Source: Bigelowiella natans CCMP2755 (Eukaryota > Cercozoa > Chlorarachniophyceae). Taken from it: DNA of 40,830 nucleotides. A model generated the notes under the pieces. The model searched no databases. It saw only the letters and a program-made list of their open reading frames with translations, and had not been told where the DNA came from. The position numbers and the translations under genes were made by a program. The DNA is taken from the NCBI GenBank assembly GCA_000320545.1, contig ADNK01001089.1, positions 22,501-63,330 of the forward strand. The letters run 5' to 3'. This document shows positions 22,499 to 32,800 of the stretch, piece by piece. The first letter of the stretch is position 1; every line of letters starts with the position of its first letter.

Positions 22499-23313
22499 AT
22501 GGACTCGTGCGTATGGTCCCTAGAGCAGCATGTACACAGCCTGCTACTTTTGTGATGATGATGTTGATATGGGTGGTGGCAGAGAACAACCCCTCACCCA
22601 CCACCACCACCACCACCACCAGCACTTGGTTGACGCGACTACTACAAACAACAATAACAGCAATATATTCTTCTTTCTCTTCTCTCTACTAGCTAGCTAG
22701 CTAGCTTTTGTAGCAACCCTTTGTCATCGTAGCCTTGATGATACAGAGGAAAGAGCTCTTTGAAACGGGGATATCTCTCCTATAATTAATATTAGAGCAA
22801 GTAGGGAAGTAGTGTATGAGTGATGATGATGATGATGATGATGACGCTACTGCAAGGAGGCAGCAGTAGAGAAGAAGAAGTAGTAGTAGTTGTCGTAGTA
22901 GAAGTATTTTTCTTGTTTCAACATTCTTAATGTTGTGACATATCCAAGGACCATTGTAAACACACACACGCACACGCACGCACGCACGCATGCATGCACC
23001 GATTGATGGAGTCAGCGGAAACTAATATTACTCACTACGACTCATATCACAACCATCGTAGTGAAGATAACAGAGTCCAAATTATGCTTCTCTCTCAGCT
23101 CTATTGCCTGAGATTAGTGTATGTAGAGGTACATGACGAGAAGAAGAAAGGGAGGAGGAGGAGGAGAGGGGGGGGGGGGGGGGAGAAGGCGGGGGGGAAG
23201 GAGGGGGGCCTTCATTCTCACTCCACCATCACTACTTTCGATGTTTCGGGTGACCACATAGCGCATAGAGACGGGAACAACAGCAACTCCTCCCCCTCCT
23301 CCTCTTCCTCTTC

Positions 23314-23344
<31 letters not shown>

Positions 23345-23762
23345 CACTATTACTACCACTGTTACCTGATGCAGAAGTTTGGTGGCCTTTTGCAAGTTAA
23401 AGCCTCGCGCCATCATGAACCGGCAGCACTCGTGTAAGGACCCGTTGAGATGCCGTAGCCAGGGCTGAATGATCGATCAGAAGGTAGTGGTGCCATAAGC
23501 ACACACCATCACCACAAACAACAACAAGAAGCATCGAAGGACTACTACTACTACTTGCGACAGGAGGAGTCTCATCACCATGTACGATCATCACTAATTA
23601 TCATCATAACAACTCGAGATAGCGTCTTTTCTCGCCATACACACAACCGCTCCATCCCTCCATTCCTCCTCCTCCTCCTCCTCCTCCCAGTTGTTGGTAA
23701 TGCGATTTTGTTTCCGAGTGTCGTTGACGATGTTGTAGTTGTTGTTATTATTCTCGTTGATA

Positions 23763-23797
<35 letters not shown>

Positions 23798-24057
23798 ATA
23801 GTAGTATACGGAGTGGTTGAGTATGTATGCTACCATGTGTTGATCGTCCTTCTTCTGCTCCTCTTTGAAGTCGTTCTTTGGTTGACTCTTCCTCTCTCCA
23901 TCCTTATGTGCATCATGATCACCCTTCTTCTCCTTTCTTTTCGTCTCCACGTCATGTAGAGCTGACCGTACCTTTTTCTTAAATTCCAGCAGAAGCTCTC
24001 TTTCCTTCCCCACTGATATCGTATACGTGAGAATATAAGTGTGCGTAAGTGCGCGGG

Positions 24058-24097
<40 letters not shown>

Positions 24098-24309
24098 TGT
24101 GTGCGCAGGCCTATGATTTGACATGTCTCATCTCTTACACCCTTCAATCATTCACTTCCATCATCTCATCATTGCGTCGTCAGGTAGGCAGCAAGGAAGT
24201 AAGTAAGCAAGTAAGCAGCACAATCACCACCTGTTACATTGAGATCAGCATCATAATGTGTGAAAGGCTGGAGCGCCCCAAACCAGTAGTCCAATACCAA
24301 AGAACGCAT
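19614..24309 (-). CDS. SEC14/CRAL-TRIO phospholipid-transfer protein
   Basis: Twelve exons reconstructed by hand: 24309-24231, 24012-23972, 23464-23366, 23107-23054, 22779-22718, 22415-22343, 22078-22013, 21342-21286, 21038-20987, 20660-20578, 20346-20259 and tentatively 19669-19614, totalling 810 bases in frame. The CRAL-TRIO-N helices are CCRFMMARGFNLQKATKLL and AIELREKHNLDSVI. The lipid-binding domain follows: YDDKGWLTMIRPLGLV (the DkdGRPV strand), LIDMKDVGV (the IlDlkGv strand), VVQVCYPENLG (the diagnostic YPE(R/N)LG), VVRAPRMFSMLWAVLKKVL, and a final KIEV...LLPFFTKTKCLPTYG. Members exchange phosphatidylinositol, phosphatidylcholine or other lipids at membranes. A short segment between SPAASR and LIDMKDV appears missing, so a micro-exon near 21.7 kb may have been overlooked. 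The last exon and start are the least certain parts. Confidence 0.8.
20206..20236. repeat. (TTC)n microsatellite
   Basis: A perfect trinucleotide run just beyond the last confident SEC14 exon (ending at 20259), within the putative terminal intron. Plus-strand ORFs reading poly-Phe, poly-Ser or poly-Leu across it are artefacts. Confidence 0.9.
20688..20765. repeat. (GAA)n/(GGA)n purine tract = polypyrimidine tract of a SEC14 acceptor
   Basis: On the minus strand this is a long TTC/TCC run a few dozen bases upstream of the SEC14 exon beginning at 20660. It therefore sits where the polypyrimidine tract belongs. Confidence 0.8.
20947..20983. repeat. (TAG)n trinucleotide tract
   Basis: Lies immediately beyond the splice donor of the SEC14 exon ending at 20987, on the intron side. 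On the minus strand it reads as CTA units. Confidence 0.85.
21252..21283. repeat. (ATC)n microsatellite
   Basis: A perfect ATC/GAT run starting just after the donor of the SEC14 exon that ends at 21286. Confidence 0.9.
21505..21541. repeat. (CT)n microsatellite
   Basis: An uninterrupted CT run in the intron between the SEC14 exons at 22013-22078 and 21286-21342. Confidence 0.9.
23312..23357. repeat. (CTA)n microsatellite next to a SEC14 donor
   Basis: The run begins nine bases on the intron side of the SEC14 exon ending at 23366. Poly-Tyr or poly-Val ORFs on the two strands are artefacts of it. Confidence 0.85.
24060..24096. repeat. (GT)n microsatellite
   Basis: On the minus strand a CA run, about 50 bases upstream of the small SEC14 exon starting at 24012. 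The ORFs with His-Thr repeats on the minus strand derive from it. Confidence 0.9.
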
Positions 24310-24681
24310 TCGCGGGGAAAAGCTGGGGGATGATGATGATGATGATAATGTTAATGATGATGATGATGACTGGTACGATGTTTTGATAGGTTGCTGTCGC
24401 TGTCGTCGTCGTCGTCGTCGTCGTCGTCGTTGTTGGTGGTGTTATGAATCTTTAATCAACAAAAGCGAGAAAGATTTAGTAAAATACTAGCGGCATCGTT
24501 CAGCAGCTCCAGAAGAGATAGAAGACAAAAGTGCATGCAAAATAGCTGATGGTAAGGGCTTCTAATTATAGCACTTTTATAATTGTTAATATATACAATA
24601 ATTCTCGTATATTGATAACACTACTATTGTTGCTACTTCGTACTACTGCTACTACTACTACTACAACTACTACTGCCACAA
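24310..24681. other. Spacer or intron with (GAT)n and (CGT)n tracts
   Basis: Contains a GAT-rich run (about 24330-24370) and a CGT run (about 24400-24430). A splice acceptor (CCCCCAG) lies at 24323 on the minus strand, just before the SEC14 start used here, so this may be an intron joining SEC14 to an upstream exon. Nothing else is recognised. Confidence 0.4.
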
Positions 24682-25734
24682 CTAGTACCGTAGTTTGCTG
24701 AGCTCTGCACACGACAGCGCAATACACCAAATTGGGCACAGCTGAGGAGGAAATTCGCCGCCTACATCCTCCTCCTTCTCCCCCCCCTCGTTATTATTTA
24801 TGGAATTAGTATGCCTCCTCCTTGTAGGCGTGTCGTCTACACGACCATAACCATGTTCAACCAATTCTCTGCCATTCTCCTCCCTACTACGATATAGCAG
24901 CTTCGTCTCAGCCCGGCATGGCTCTGAGGCGCTGCTGCTAGATGTGGCGTTGTCGTTGTTTGTCATGTCGCGATTGTGGAGCTGAAACTCGACTAGCCGC
25001 ATGACAATCATTGTACGATTAGTGGTAGTTGTAGTATTATTATTATTAGTAGTAGTAGTAGTCGTAGTAGCAGTATCATCCTCCCCCTCCCACTGCTGCT
25101 GCTGTTGAGAAGAGTCGTTGGGTTGATTTTGATTGCGGTTGAAGAAGAATATGCTGCCACCGCCGCTGCTGCTGGCCACTGAATTAGTCTTTCCATCATA
25201 CTGGGATGAAGAGGGGGTGGTGGTGGTGGTGATGGTCCTGCTGATGGCGCTTCGATTAGTGGAAGCAGCCGATGCCGTCGTTCTGGTGGTATTCATCATC
25301 ATAGTAGTTGGGGAGGCATGCCGGCGGGATGGCAATGCTGCTGATGATGATGATGGCGATGATGGTGCTGAGCCAGCAGAATGGGGGGGGTGGTTGCGCT
25401 TGTGAATGGAGGGGGAGGAGGAAAACAGTGAAAAGAAGGGAGGGGAAGGTGTCTTGGGCGAGGCGCCGGTAGTTAGAGCAGAAGTGGTAGGGTTATATGA
25501 CGATGAGGATGCCGATGATGCCGATGGAAGTAGCGAAGATGATGAACGGTCGCCAACGCTCCTTCGTGCCCTTAAAGTAGCTCCGATTACAATACAAGTG
25601 AAGCCTGCGACAAGCAACAGGAATACTGGCCAGCTGTGCTCCCCTACTATGGCTGCTATGGCGACCGACACACAGGCTATCATCTCTGATCTTCCTGCAG
25701 CAGCAGCAGCAACACCGTGGAGACACCCGCTACT

Positions 25735-25767
<33 letters not shown>

Positions 25768-26382
25768 CCTATGCAGCCCCCCCCCCTCCTCTTGCGTGGG
25801 ATGCTGCTGTTGCTGCTGCTGGTGGGGATGGCGGTAGCGGGAATGGAGACGGTGAATGCTATCGTTGCTTTTACTTCGTTGTGGCTGATGACGATAGGTC
25901 ACCTTGCTTCTAGTGCTACAACTGCTGCTGCTGCTGCCACCCCCATCGCCGTTGCTGCTTGACCAAGCGCGTACACGGGGTGGTAGTTGTAAGGGGTTGC
26001 TATAGACCGCCTCCCTCTGCTCACTGTACTCATCAGTATCATGAGTGTCGTAGCAGCGGCCATATTCGCGGTGCGGTGTAGAAGCGCGAGTTGAGTGAGA
26101 CGACCAGGCCCTCGTCGCCCCCACCATTGAGGAGGCGGCTCCTACCCCACCCGAGTCATAATCACCATCCTCATATAAAGGGAGGCGACTGGTTAAAGTA
26201 AAGCCATTATTCGTTGTTACAGCAGCCTCTGATGAGAATGGTGCTGTTGCTGTTGCTGCTGCTGAAGAAGAAGAAGAAGAAGATGATGATGGCATTTGCC
26301 AGTATCTAAGGAACACACTGCAGGCCATCCCCCTCCTCTTCTGGCTCCTGAGCTCCAATTGCACCTCTCTAAATAGCAATGG

Positions 26383-26431
<49 letters not shown>

Positions 26432-26559
26432 TAGAATATGAGCAACATGAAGAGAGGGGAGAAAGGGATAGGTTGAGGATGGGCACGAAGGATTGCAGGG
26501 AAACGCCTTGATGAAGAGATAAAGATTGTAATCAGAGAGATATTTGCGCAGCTATTCAT
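24682..26559 (-). CDS. Putative low-complexity protein with membrane segment
   Basis: One open frame of up to 625 codons, unusual here because most long frames are broken by introns. A good acceptor at about 26369 (TATTTAG, after a CT run) suggests the real exon begins there (EVQLELRSQKRRGMACSVF); the part before it reads through the CT microsatellite. The protein is dominated by Ser, Thr, Asn and Gln runs with more varied islands such as SRLPLYEDGDYDSGG and YDTHDTDEYSEQREAVY. A hydrophobic stretch near residues 290-325 (MIACVSVAIAAIVG, then VFLLLVAGFTCIVIG) could form one long or two short membrane helices, followed by Arg residues. No family is recognised. It may be an exon of a larger gene with the PH or SEC14 parts on either side, or partly intronic repeat. 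Confidence 0.4.
26388..26428. repeat. (GA)n microsatellite = CT tract upstream of a minus-strand acceptor
   Basis: On the minus strand this is a CT run ending about 20 bases before the acceptor at 26369, placing it in the polypyrimidine-tract position. Confidence 0.9.
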
Positions 26560-27554
26560 CTTTTCTTACCCTGATGGCGGTGCTGGTGCTGGTGGCTGCT
26601 CGTGACTGTTTTTGTTGTTGTTGTTGTTGTCTTTATTGTCCGAATTGAGGAGGCCGAAGAGAGCAAAGGGTGAGAACATCCCTTTCGCGTTAATGTATCC
26701 CGACGCCTTTTGATTAATGATGATTATGATGATGATGATGATGATGGTAATGACAATCGTATCGCCGATGACAGTCGTAGCACTGACGGTAGTTTTTCCT
26801 ACTTATATGTAAAACACACTTATGTGCCCATATGCGCAGGCAGCACGTGCATACATATACTTTCACTACTTCTTAATGTGCATACGTGATAGTGCTTCGT
26901 GTATGTACTTCTATCGTTAGCTCAAAGCCCTCTTCCCTTGATGACAGGGACGAGGAGGGGGGCAGCGCTATCACAACGGGTCTTGCATTTCGAAGCACTG
27001 AAAAAGGATTGACAGTTTACCATGATGACAACGACGAGAAAGAAGATGATCGTGATGATGATTTTGGGGCCTCCACCACCTTTAGAAGCTGAGAGTACGG
27101 TGGTTGTAGGTCGTAGTTTCAATTCTAGCGTATCCACACACTGATTGCCGACCTGATGTGCAACAAACAAATTTGCGAACAAACGATACAACGAATGATT
27201 GATGAGGAAATGTACCACTATATGCAACAATTTAAAATTATTTGGACTTGAATATTAGTGACGAAAATCATTCCCCTCTCCCCCCTTTCCCCCCTCCTAC
27301 ATGAAAGGCCAGACGAATTGCCGCGCTGTCCTCCCCACGCGCCCCCCCCCGTTTGTGAATCCTGCTGCCAGCGCCATGATTCATGAAGTAGTCTTTCGAA
27401 GAGGTCTCAGAGTCTTCAAACACACTGTGCATGATGACACACATGCCTTAAGACGTATACATTCATGCGTGCGACTAACAATGGCTAATGCATGCGCCTC
27501 ATCCATTGCTATCAGGATCGTTGCATAGATAGAAAGAACACTGTGCGTGTGTAC
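26560..27554 (-). other. Region with possible further minus-strand exons
   Basis: A plausible exon lies at 27152-27080: acceptor CATCAG, donor TAAAG|GTGG, coding VGNQCVDTLELKLRPTT. A second open stretch near 27360-27425 reads FEDSETSSKDYFMNHGAGS. Neither could be joined in phase to the PH exons with confidence. They may continue the PH gene towards 24.7 kb. A TGATGA-type run occurs near 26720-26750. Confidence 0.3.
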
Positions 27555-29081
27555 CTCCGGAGGGGATGGCTCGTAATGTGTAGCTGCGATTTCAACCTCT
27601 ACGGAACGAGAAGGGCGAGAAATATACAATGAATGTACACACCAACCAAGAAAGAAGACGACATAAACAGAAATGACCACGACGGGCAAGTTTCTTGGAG
27701 AAGGGGGAGGAGAAAGGATCTATTGCTCACCATCATGAACTGGCGGAGATTTTTTATTCCTGCGAAGTCCCTCGATCGGATCTTGAACGCCTGTCCCCAA
27801 TGTGTAGAAGGAGGAGATTAGAGTTTTTATGGTATGATGGTGGTGGTAGTGATGATGACGATGATGATGGTGATGATGATGATGATGACGATGTTGATGA
27901 TAGATGCATATGACAATTATAAGAATATATGTATGTTATATATATATATATATACATGTGTGTGTGTGTGTGTGTGTGTATTATGTACAGGTAAATACAT
28001 AAGCAATTGACCTCATACAACACATAATGGCTTACTCATTACCTTTTGCTTTGAGGCAAAGGTGAGAGATAAAATCACATATGGCGGGTGCTGTTCCACC
28101 GTTGCATAAACAATGTCACCAACAAATATAGACAATCGCAACCTGATATATATATTAACATATTGCAGATTTGTTATTACCCAAATCATGTGAGGTGAGC
28201 AGATTCTGTAATCGGCCATAATCATTTGACATATTACAGGCAGGTTTCTCAAATCAAGATATAATGCCACAAAATTCGTCCTCGCGAGGAAAAACGAACG
28301 ATGATGATAGTTTACTTTCCATCTTTCAGCGCAATCCGATTTCGGTAGTATTCCAAGGTGCCAACACGTGTGAGTGCAAAGAAGCGCGATTGCCACCTAT
28401 CAGCGCAGATGTTGTTGTTGCAGCATAATTCACCACGCAGGAAGAGAGATAGAGAGGGAAATATAGGTACACCCCTCAGCATTGCTCAACATTCGCTGCA
28501 TCAAGAGGTATGATGGTGCGTTGTTGATTTTTTTCCGAAAATTGCTGGGGATTAAGGGGGGGAGGGGGTTAGGAGATATATTGGTTGACGAACGACTTTG
28601 GTGTCCAGTTCGAGCTTGACAGTTTTTCGGCATTGAATTCGAAGAAGTTTCTAGGATGATCCTATGAATGAAAAGGCAGTACCGAACAACACTTAAATAA
28701 CTATGTCTTATCATCGGCAGCCATTGCACCGTCCTCTTACGAAGAAGAGAGGAAATCAAGATGTAGTTAGTTGCAGGAGTAATACTATCATTATATAAAC
28801 TAGTTGGTGCTTCACCATCTCTCCACAAATAGGTGTATTATCTATCATTACAAAATTGAAAAGGAAGGAAGGAGGATGGGGAAAGCCATCCAAAACGAAG
28901 GAAGATGTGTATCAATCTAGCTTTCGTGCTCTCCATCATTGTACAGAAGATACGCACAGAGAGACAACACACGCACGATGACGCACACCTTAAGTTCGAA
29001 AATAGCCTTTCCGTCCTTCTTGAGTCTCCCCGTTCCTCCTCCCTGGTTAGTTCTAATCGAAAACTGGGGGCCTTGTTCCAT
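27555..29081 (-). CDS. PH-domain protein (3' end open)
   Basis: Seven exons join in phase: 29081-28989, 28661-28597, 28544-28473, 28396-28316, 28142-28043, 27790-27731 and 27596-27555. The ATG at 29081 begins MEQGPQFSIRT, and acceptors and donors match consensus at each junction. The core is the start of a pleckstrin-homology domain: SYLLMQRMLSNAEG joined to WQSRFFALTRVGTLEYYRNR, matching the Gx-L-x-K...W+xRxFxL...LxYY pattern. It is followed by LRLSIFVGDIVYATVEQHPP and AFKIRSRDFAGIKNLRQFMM, where the last strands and C-terminal helix should be. PH domains bind phosphoinositides or proteins at membranes. About 170 residues are covered; no stop codon was placed, and the gene probably continues towards 27.1 kb or beyond. 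An upstream Arg/Gln-rich open frame may be 5' untranslated. Confidence 0.65.
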
Positions 29082-29218
29082 GGTGTGCAGCCTTTTCTGA
29101 TTCTGCTGCTGTCGCAGCCCTTGCTGAGAGATGCAGCTCTTCACCAACAAATTTTCAGGAGTAAATTTGAGAGGGGAAGGGGATTGAGGCGATGAAAGAA
29201 GCAAAAACCCTTCTTCTT

Positions 29219-29249
<31 letters not shown>

Positions 29250-29857
29250 TTGTTTGTTGTTTTTGTTCTCGTTCAAGGTTGGGGGCGAAGTCATTCTCCC
29301 ATCATCGTGAATTCTCGAGAATTGCTATGGCAACAACTGAGATTCCGAAGTTAATTCTCATACTATTCTTACATAGACGACAATATTAAAGTTTTGTCGC
29401 AATCTATGCCTCGAGGTCGATGCTCGTGCTCCGTCCGGGTTGCGACTCTCCCAACAAAAGGACTGCAATTCGCACAACGAAGCATGATGATGGACTGCAT
29501 TACGCGTAGTGTCGGATGACCGACAGGTTTTCGCCGGATGTCCTGGATGTCCAGGATGTCCGGGCAGTCTACTCGTAAAGCATATTTTCAGGTTTTTTAT
29601 CACCGATTTCGAGAAAAATTAACTAGGGAACCGATTTACCGAAATTGCGTTAAGGTTTTTGCGCAATTTACGTGAATCTACCGGTAGATTTACAGCAATT
29701 ATTCATATGCGACAACTATGTGTAGCGATGTTGAGAATTACGACGGAAGCGATTACGACTTTAAATACGATGACATACATGTACATTCTCTGACGTTACG
29801 GGATCGACTTTTTCGTTTCCATTTTTAGCCAAACTCTTTCCCATCCACCTTGCAGCC
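29082..29857. promoter_or_regulatory. Divergent upstream region with (TTC)n and palindromes
   Basis: Lies between the PH gene start and the surface-protein start. It holds a TTC run (about 29209-29248), short direct repeats of GGATGTCC (29534-29562), a stem AAATTGCG/CGCAATTT (29642-29649 and 29662-29669) and a perfect 16-base palindrome AATCTACCGGTAGATT (29675-29690), about 170 bases before the surface-protein ATG. Confidence 0.5.
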
Positions 29858-32800
29858 ATGCGCGCTGCGCTGTGGCCCTTCCTCTCGCTCCTCCTGTTGG
29901 CAGGAGGTGTCGAAGCTCAGCCGTCACGTTACAACTGCAATCATAGTAGTTGGTCTAGCGACGCGTCCTTTTCCAGTACTATGACTGTGCAAACCATGAA
30001 GGTGAGTGTGATTTTGAATGCAAAATAAAGTTACTTAAATCAACTTAATTTTACCCCAATTGCAGGAAGATAGATCGCAGTGTAGCATTAGTGGACTTCC
30101 ACAACAGTATAGCCCATCCACGAGCTACCAGATTACAGTACAAACTGAGATTGGCAGAGAACTTGCGTACAAACTTGTAAGCCTCTTTCCGCCATAAAAT
30201 ATATTGATTTCTGAAAGTCCATGTCATTAGGTGGTCTCCGCCGGTTCGCTCACTTCAGGGGGGGAAAGGCAAAGCGACACCTGCAGAAACATGGACCAAA
30301 AAGTTCAACAGCAAACATTTGAATGGGTATGATCCTTTCAAATCTCTTATGTGCGTATCAAATTTTGGAAGAGAGTTTCAATATTAGATCGTTTCAGGTG
30401 TCGCCTAGTACAGGCATGGGCACGGTGACGGTGAAGGCACTATGCGGAGATGATAAAAATATGTTTCTAGCATCATCGGTAAGCTGCTATTCTGTCGCGC
30501 AATCTGAATGAGCCCATATACATGTCCATCCCCTTCCTTCAATCACGAAATTACCATAATAATTTCCATGTTTATTTTTAATTTAATGATATTTCTCTTC
30601 ATTGATCTGAACAATTATTTCATGTATAATAGATTATAAGGCAGAGAAGTCTTATATCAATCCTCAACGCCAATCCTGGCTCGAGCCCTGTTTCTAGCCC
30701 AGCATCGTATCCTGGTTCTTACCCTGGCTCAAGTCCAGCATCATATCCTGGCTCTAGCCCTGCATCTAGCCCAGCGTCTTATCCTGGTTCTAGCCCAGCA
30801 TCGTACCCTGGCTCAAGCCCAGCTTCGTATCCGGGCTCAAACCCAGCGTCATACCCTGGCTCAAGCCCAGCTTCGTACCCTGGCTCAAACCCAGCGTCAT
30901 ACCCTGGCTCAGGCCCAGCTTCGTACCCTGGATCAAGCCCAGCTTCGTACCCTGGATCAAGCCCAGCATCGTATCCGGGCTCAAACCCAGCTTCATACCC
31001 TGGATCAAGCCCAGCTTCGTACCCTGGCTCAAGCCCAGCTTCGTATCCTGGATCAAGCCCAGCTTCGTACCCTGGCTCAAGCCCAGCATCGTATCCGGGC
31101 TCAAACCCAGCTTCATACCCTGGATCAAGCCCAGCTTCGTACCCTGGATCAAGCCCAGCATCGTATCCGGGCTCTTACCCTGGCTCAAGCCCGGCTTCGT
31201 ACCCCGGCTCAAGCCCAGCTTCGTATCCTGGATCAAACCCAGCATCGTATCCTGGCTCAAACCCAGCGTCATACCCTGGATCAAGCCCAGCTTCGTACCC
31301 TGGCTCAAGCCCAGCTTCGTATCCTGGCTCTTATCCTGGCTCAAGCCCAGCTTCATATCCTGGATCAAGCCCAGCTTCGTACCCTGGCTCAAGCCCAGCA
31401 TCGTATCCTGGCTCAAACCCAGCATCGTATCCTGGCTCTTATCCTGGCTCAAGCCCGGCTTCGTACCCCGGCTCAAGCCCAGCTTCGTATCCTGGCTCAA
31501 GCCCAGCGTCATACCCTGGATCAAGCCCAGCTTCGTATCCTGGATCAAACCCAGCGTCATACCCTGGATCAAGCCCAGCTTCGTATCCGGGCTCTTACCC
31601 TGGCTCAAGCCCGGCTTCGTACCCCGGCTCAAGCCCAGCTTCGTATCCTGGCTCTTATCCTGGCTCAAGCCCAGCTTCATATCCTGGCTCAAGCCCAGCG
31701 TCATACCCTGGATCAAGCCCAGCTTCGTATCCTGGATCAAGCCCAGCGTCATACCCTGGATCAAGCCCAGCATCGTATCCTGGATCAAACCCAGCGTCAT
31801 ACCCTGGATCAAGCCCAGCTTCGTACCCTGGCTCAAGCCCAGCTTCGTATCCTGGCTCTTATCCTGGCTCAAGCCCAGCTTCATATCCTGGATCAAGCCC
31901 AGCTTCGTACCCTGGCTCAAGCCCAGCATCGTATCCTGGCTCAACCCTGGCTCAAGCCCGGCTTCGTACCCCGGCTCAAGCCCAGCTTCGTATCCTGGAT
32001 CAAACCCAGCTTCGTATCCTGGCTCAAACCCAGCGTCATACCCTGGATCAAGCCCAGCATCGTATCCTGGATCAAACCCAGCGTCGTACCCTGGATCAAG
32101 CCCAGCTTCGTACCCTGGCTCAAGCCCAGCATCGTATCCGGGCTCAAGCCCAGCGTCATACCCCGGATCAAGCCCAGCTTCGTACCCTGGCTCAAGCCCA
32201 GCATCGTATCCTGGATCAAGCCCAGCTTCGTACCCTGGCTCAAGCCCAGCATCGTACCCTGGCTCTTACCCTGGCTCAAACCCAGCTTCGTATCCTGGCT
32301 CTTACCCTGGATCAAGCCCGGCTTCGTACCCCGGCTCAAGCCCAGCATCGTATCCTGGATCAAACCCAGCTTCGTATCCTGGCTCTTATCCTGGCTCAAG
32401 CCCAGCTTCATATCCTGGATCAAGCCCGGCTTCGTACCCCGGCTCAAGCCCAGCATCGTATCCTGGATCAAACCCAGCTTCGTATCCTGGATCAAGCCCA
32501 GCTTTGTACCCTGGCTCAAGCCCAGCATCGTATCCTGGATCAAGCCCAGCTTCGTACCCTGGCTCAAACCCAGCTTCGTATCCTGGCTCTTACCCTGGAT
32601 CAAGCCCGGCATCGTATCCTGGCTCTTACCCTGGATCAAGCCCGGCATCATACCTGAAAACCTTGAGCCCAGGGACTATCACCAAGATCCCCACCAAGTA
32701 CCCCACGAAGTATCCAACCAGATATCCGACCCTTGCAAATCAACCCACCGAGAGGCCAACTCGTTGGTTTGAGAAGACGAAACGTCCAAGCGGTTTTCCA

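Noticed and set aside
22053-22625. 190-codon minus-strand ORF
   Set aside because: Mostly translated GT, GGT and GGA repeats; the SEC14 exons lie here in other phases.
27381-27689. Membrane helix VVVISVYVVFFLGW as part of the PH gene
   Set aside because: It reads through a pyrimidine-rich intron ending in a good acceptor before VEIAATHYEP.
30668-32650. CRISPR-like or satellite array
   Set aside because: The repeats are contiguous, coding and without spacers, in a eukaryotic gene.
30790-32651. Long minus-strand ORFs of 384 and 236 codons with LGLSQGTK-type repeats
   Set aside because: They are the antisense reading of the 24-base minisatellite. The plus frame has a signal peptide, spliced upstream exons and domains on both sides.
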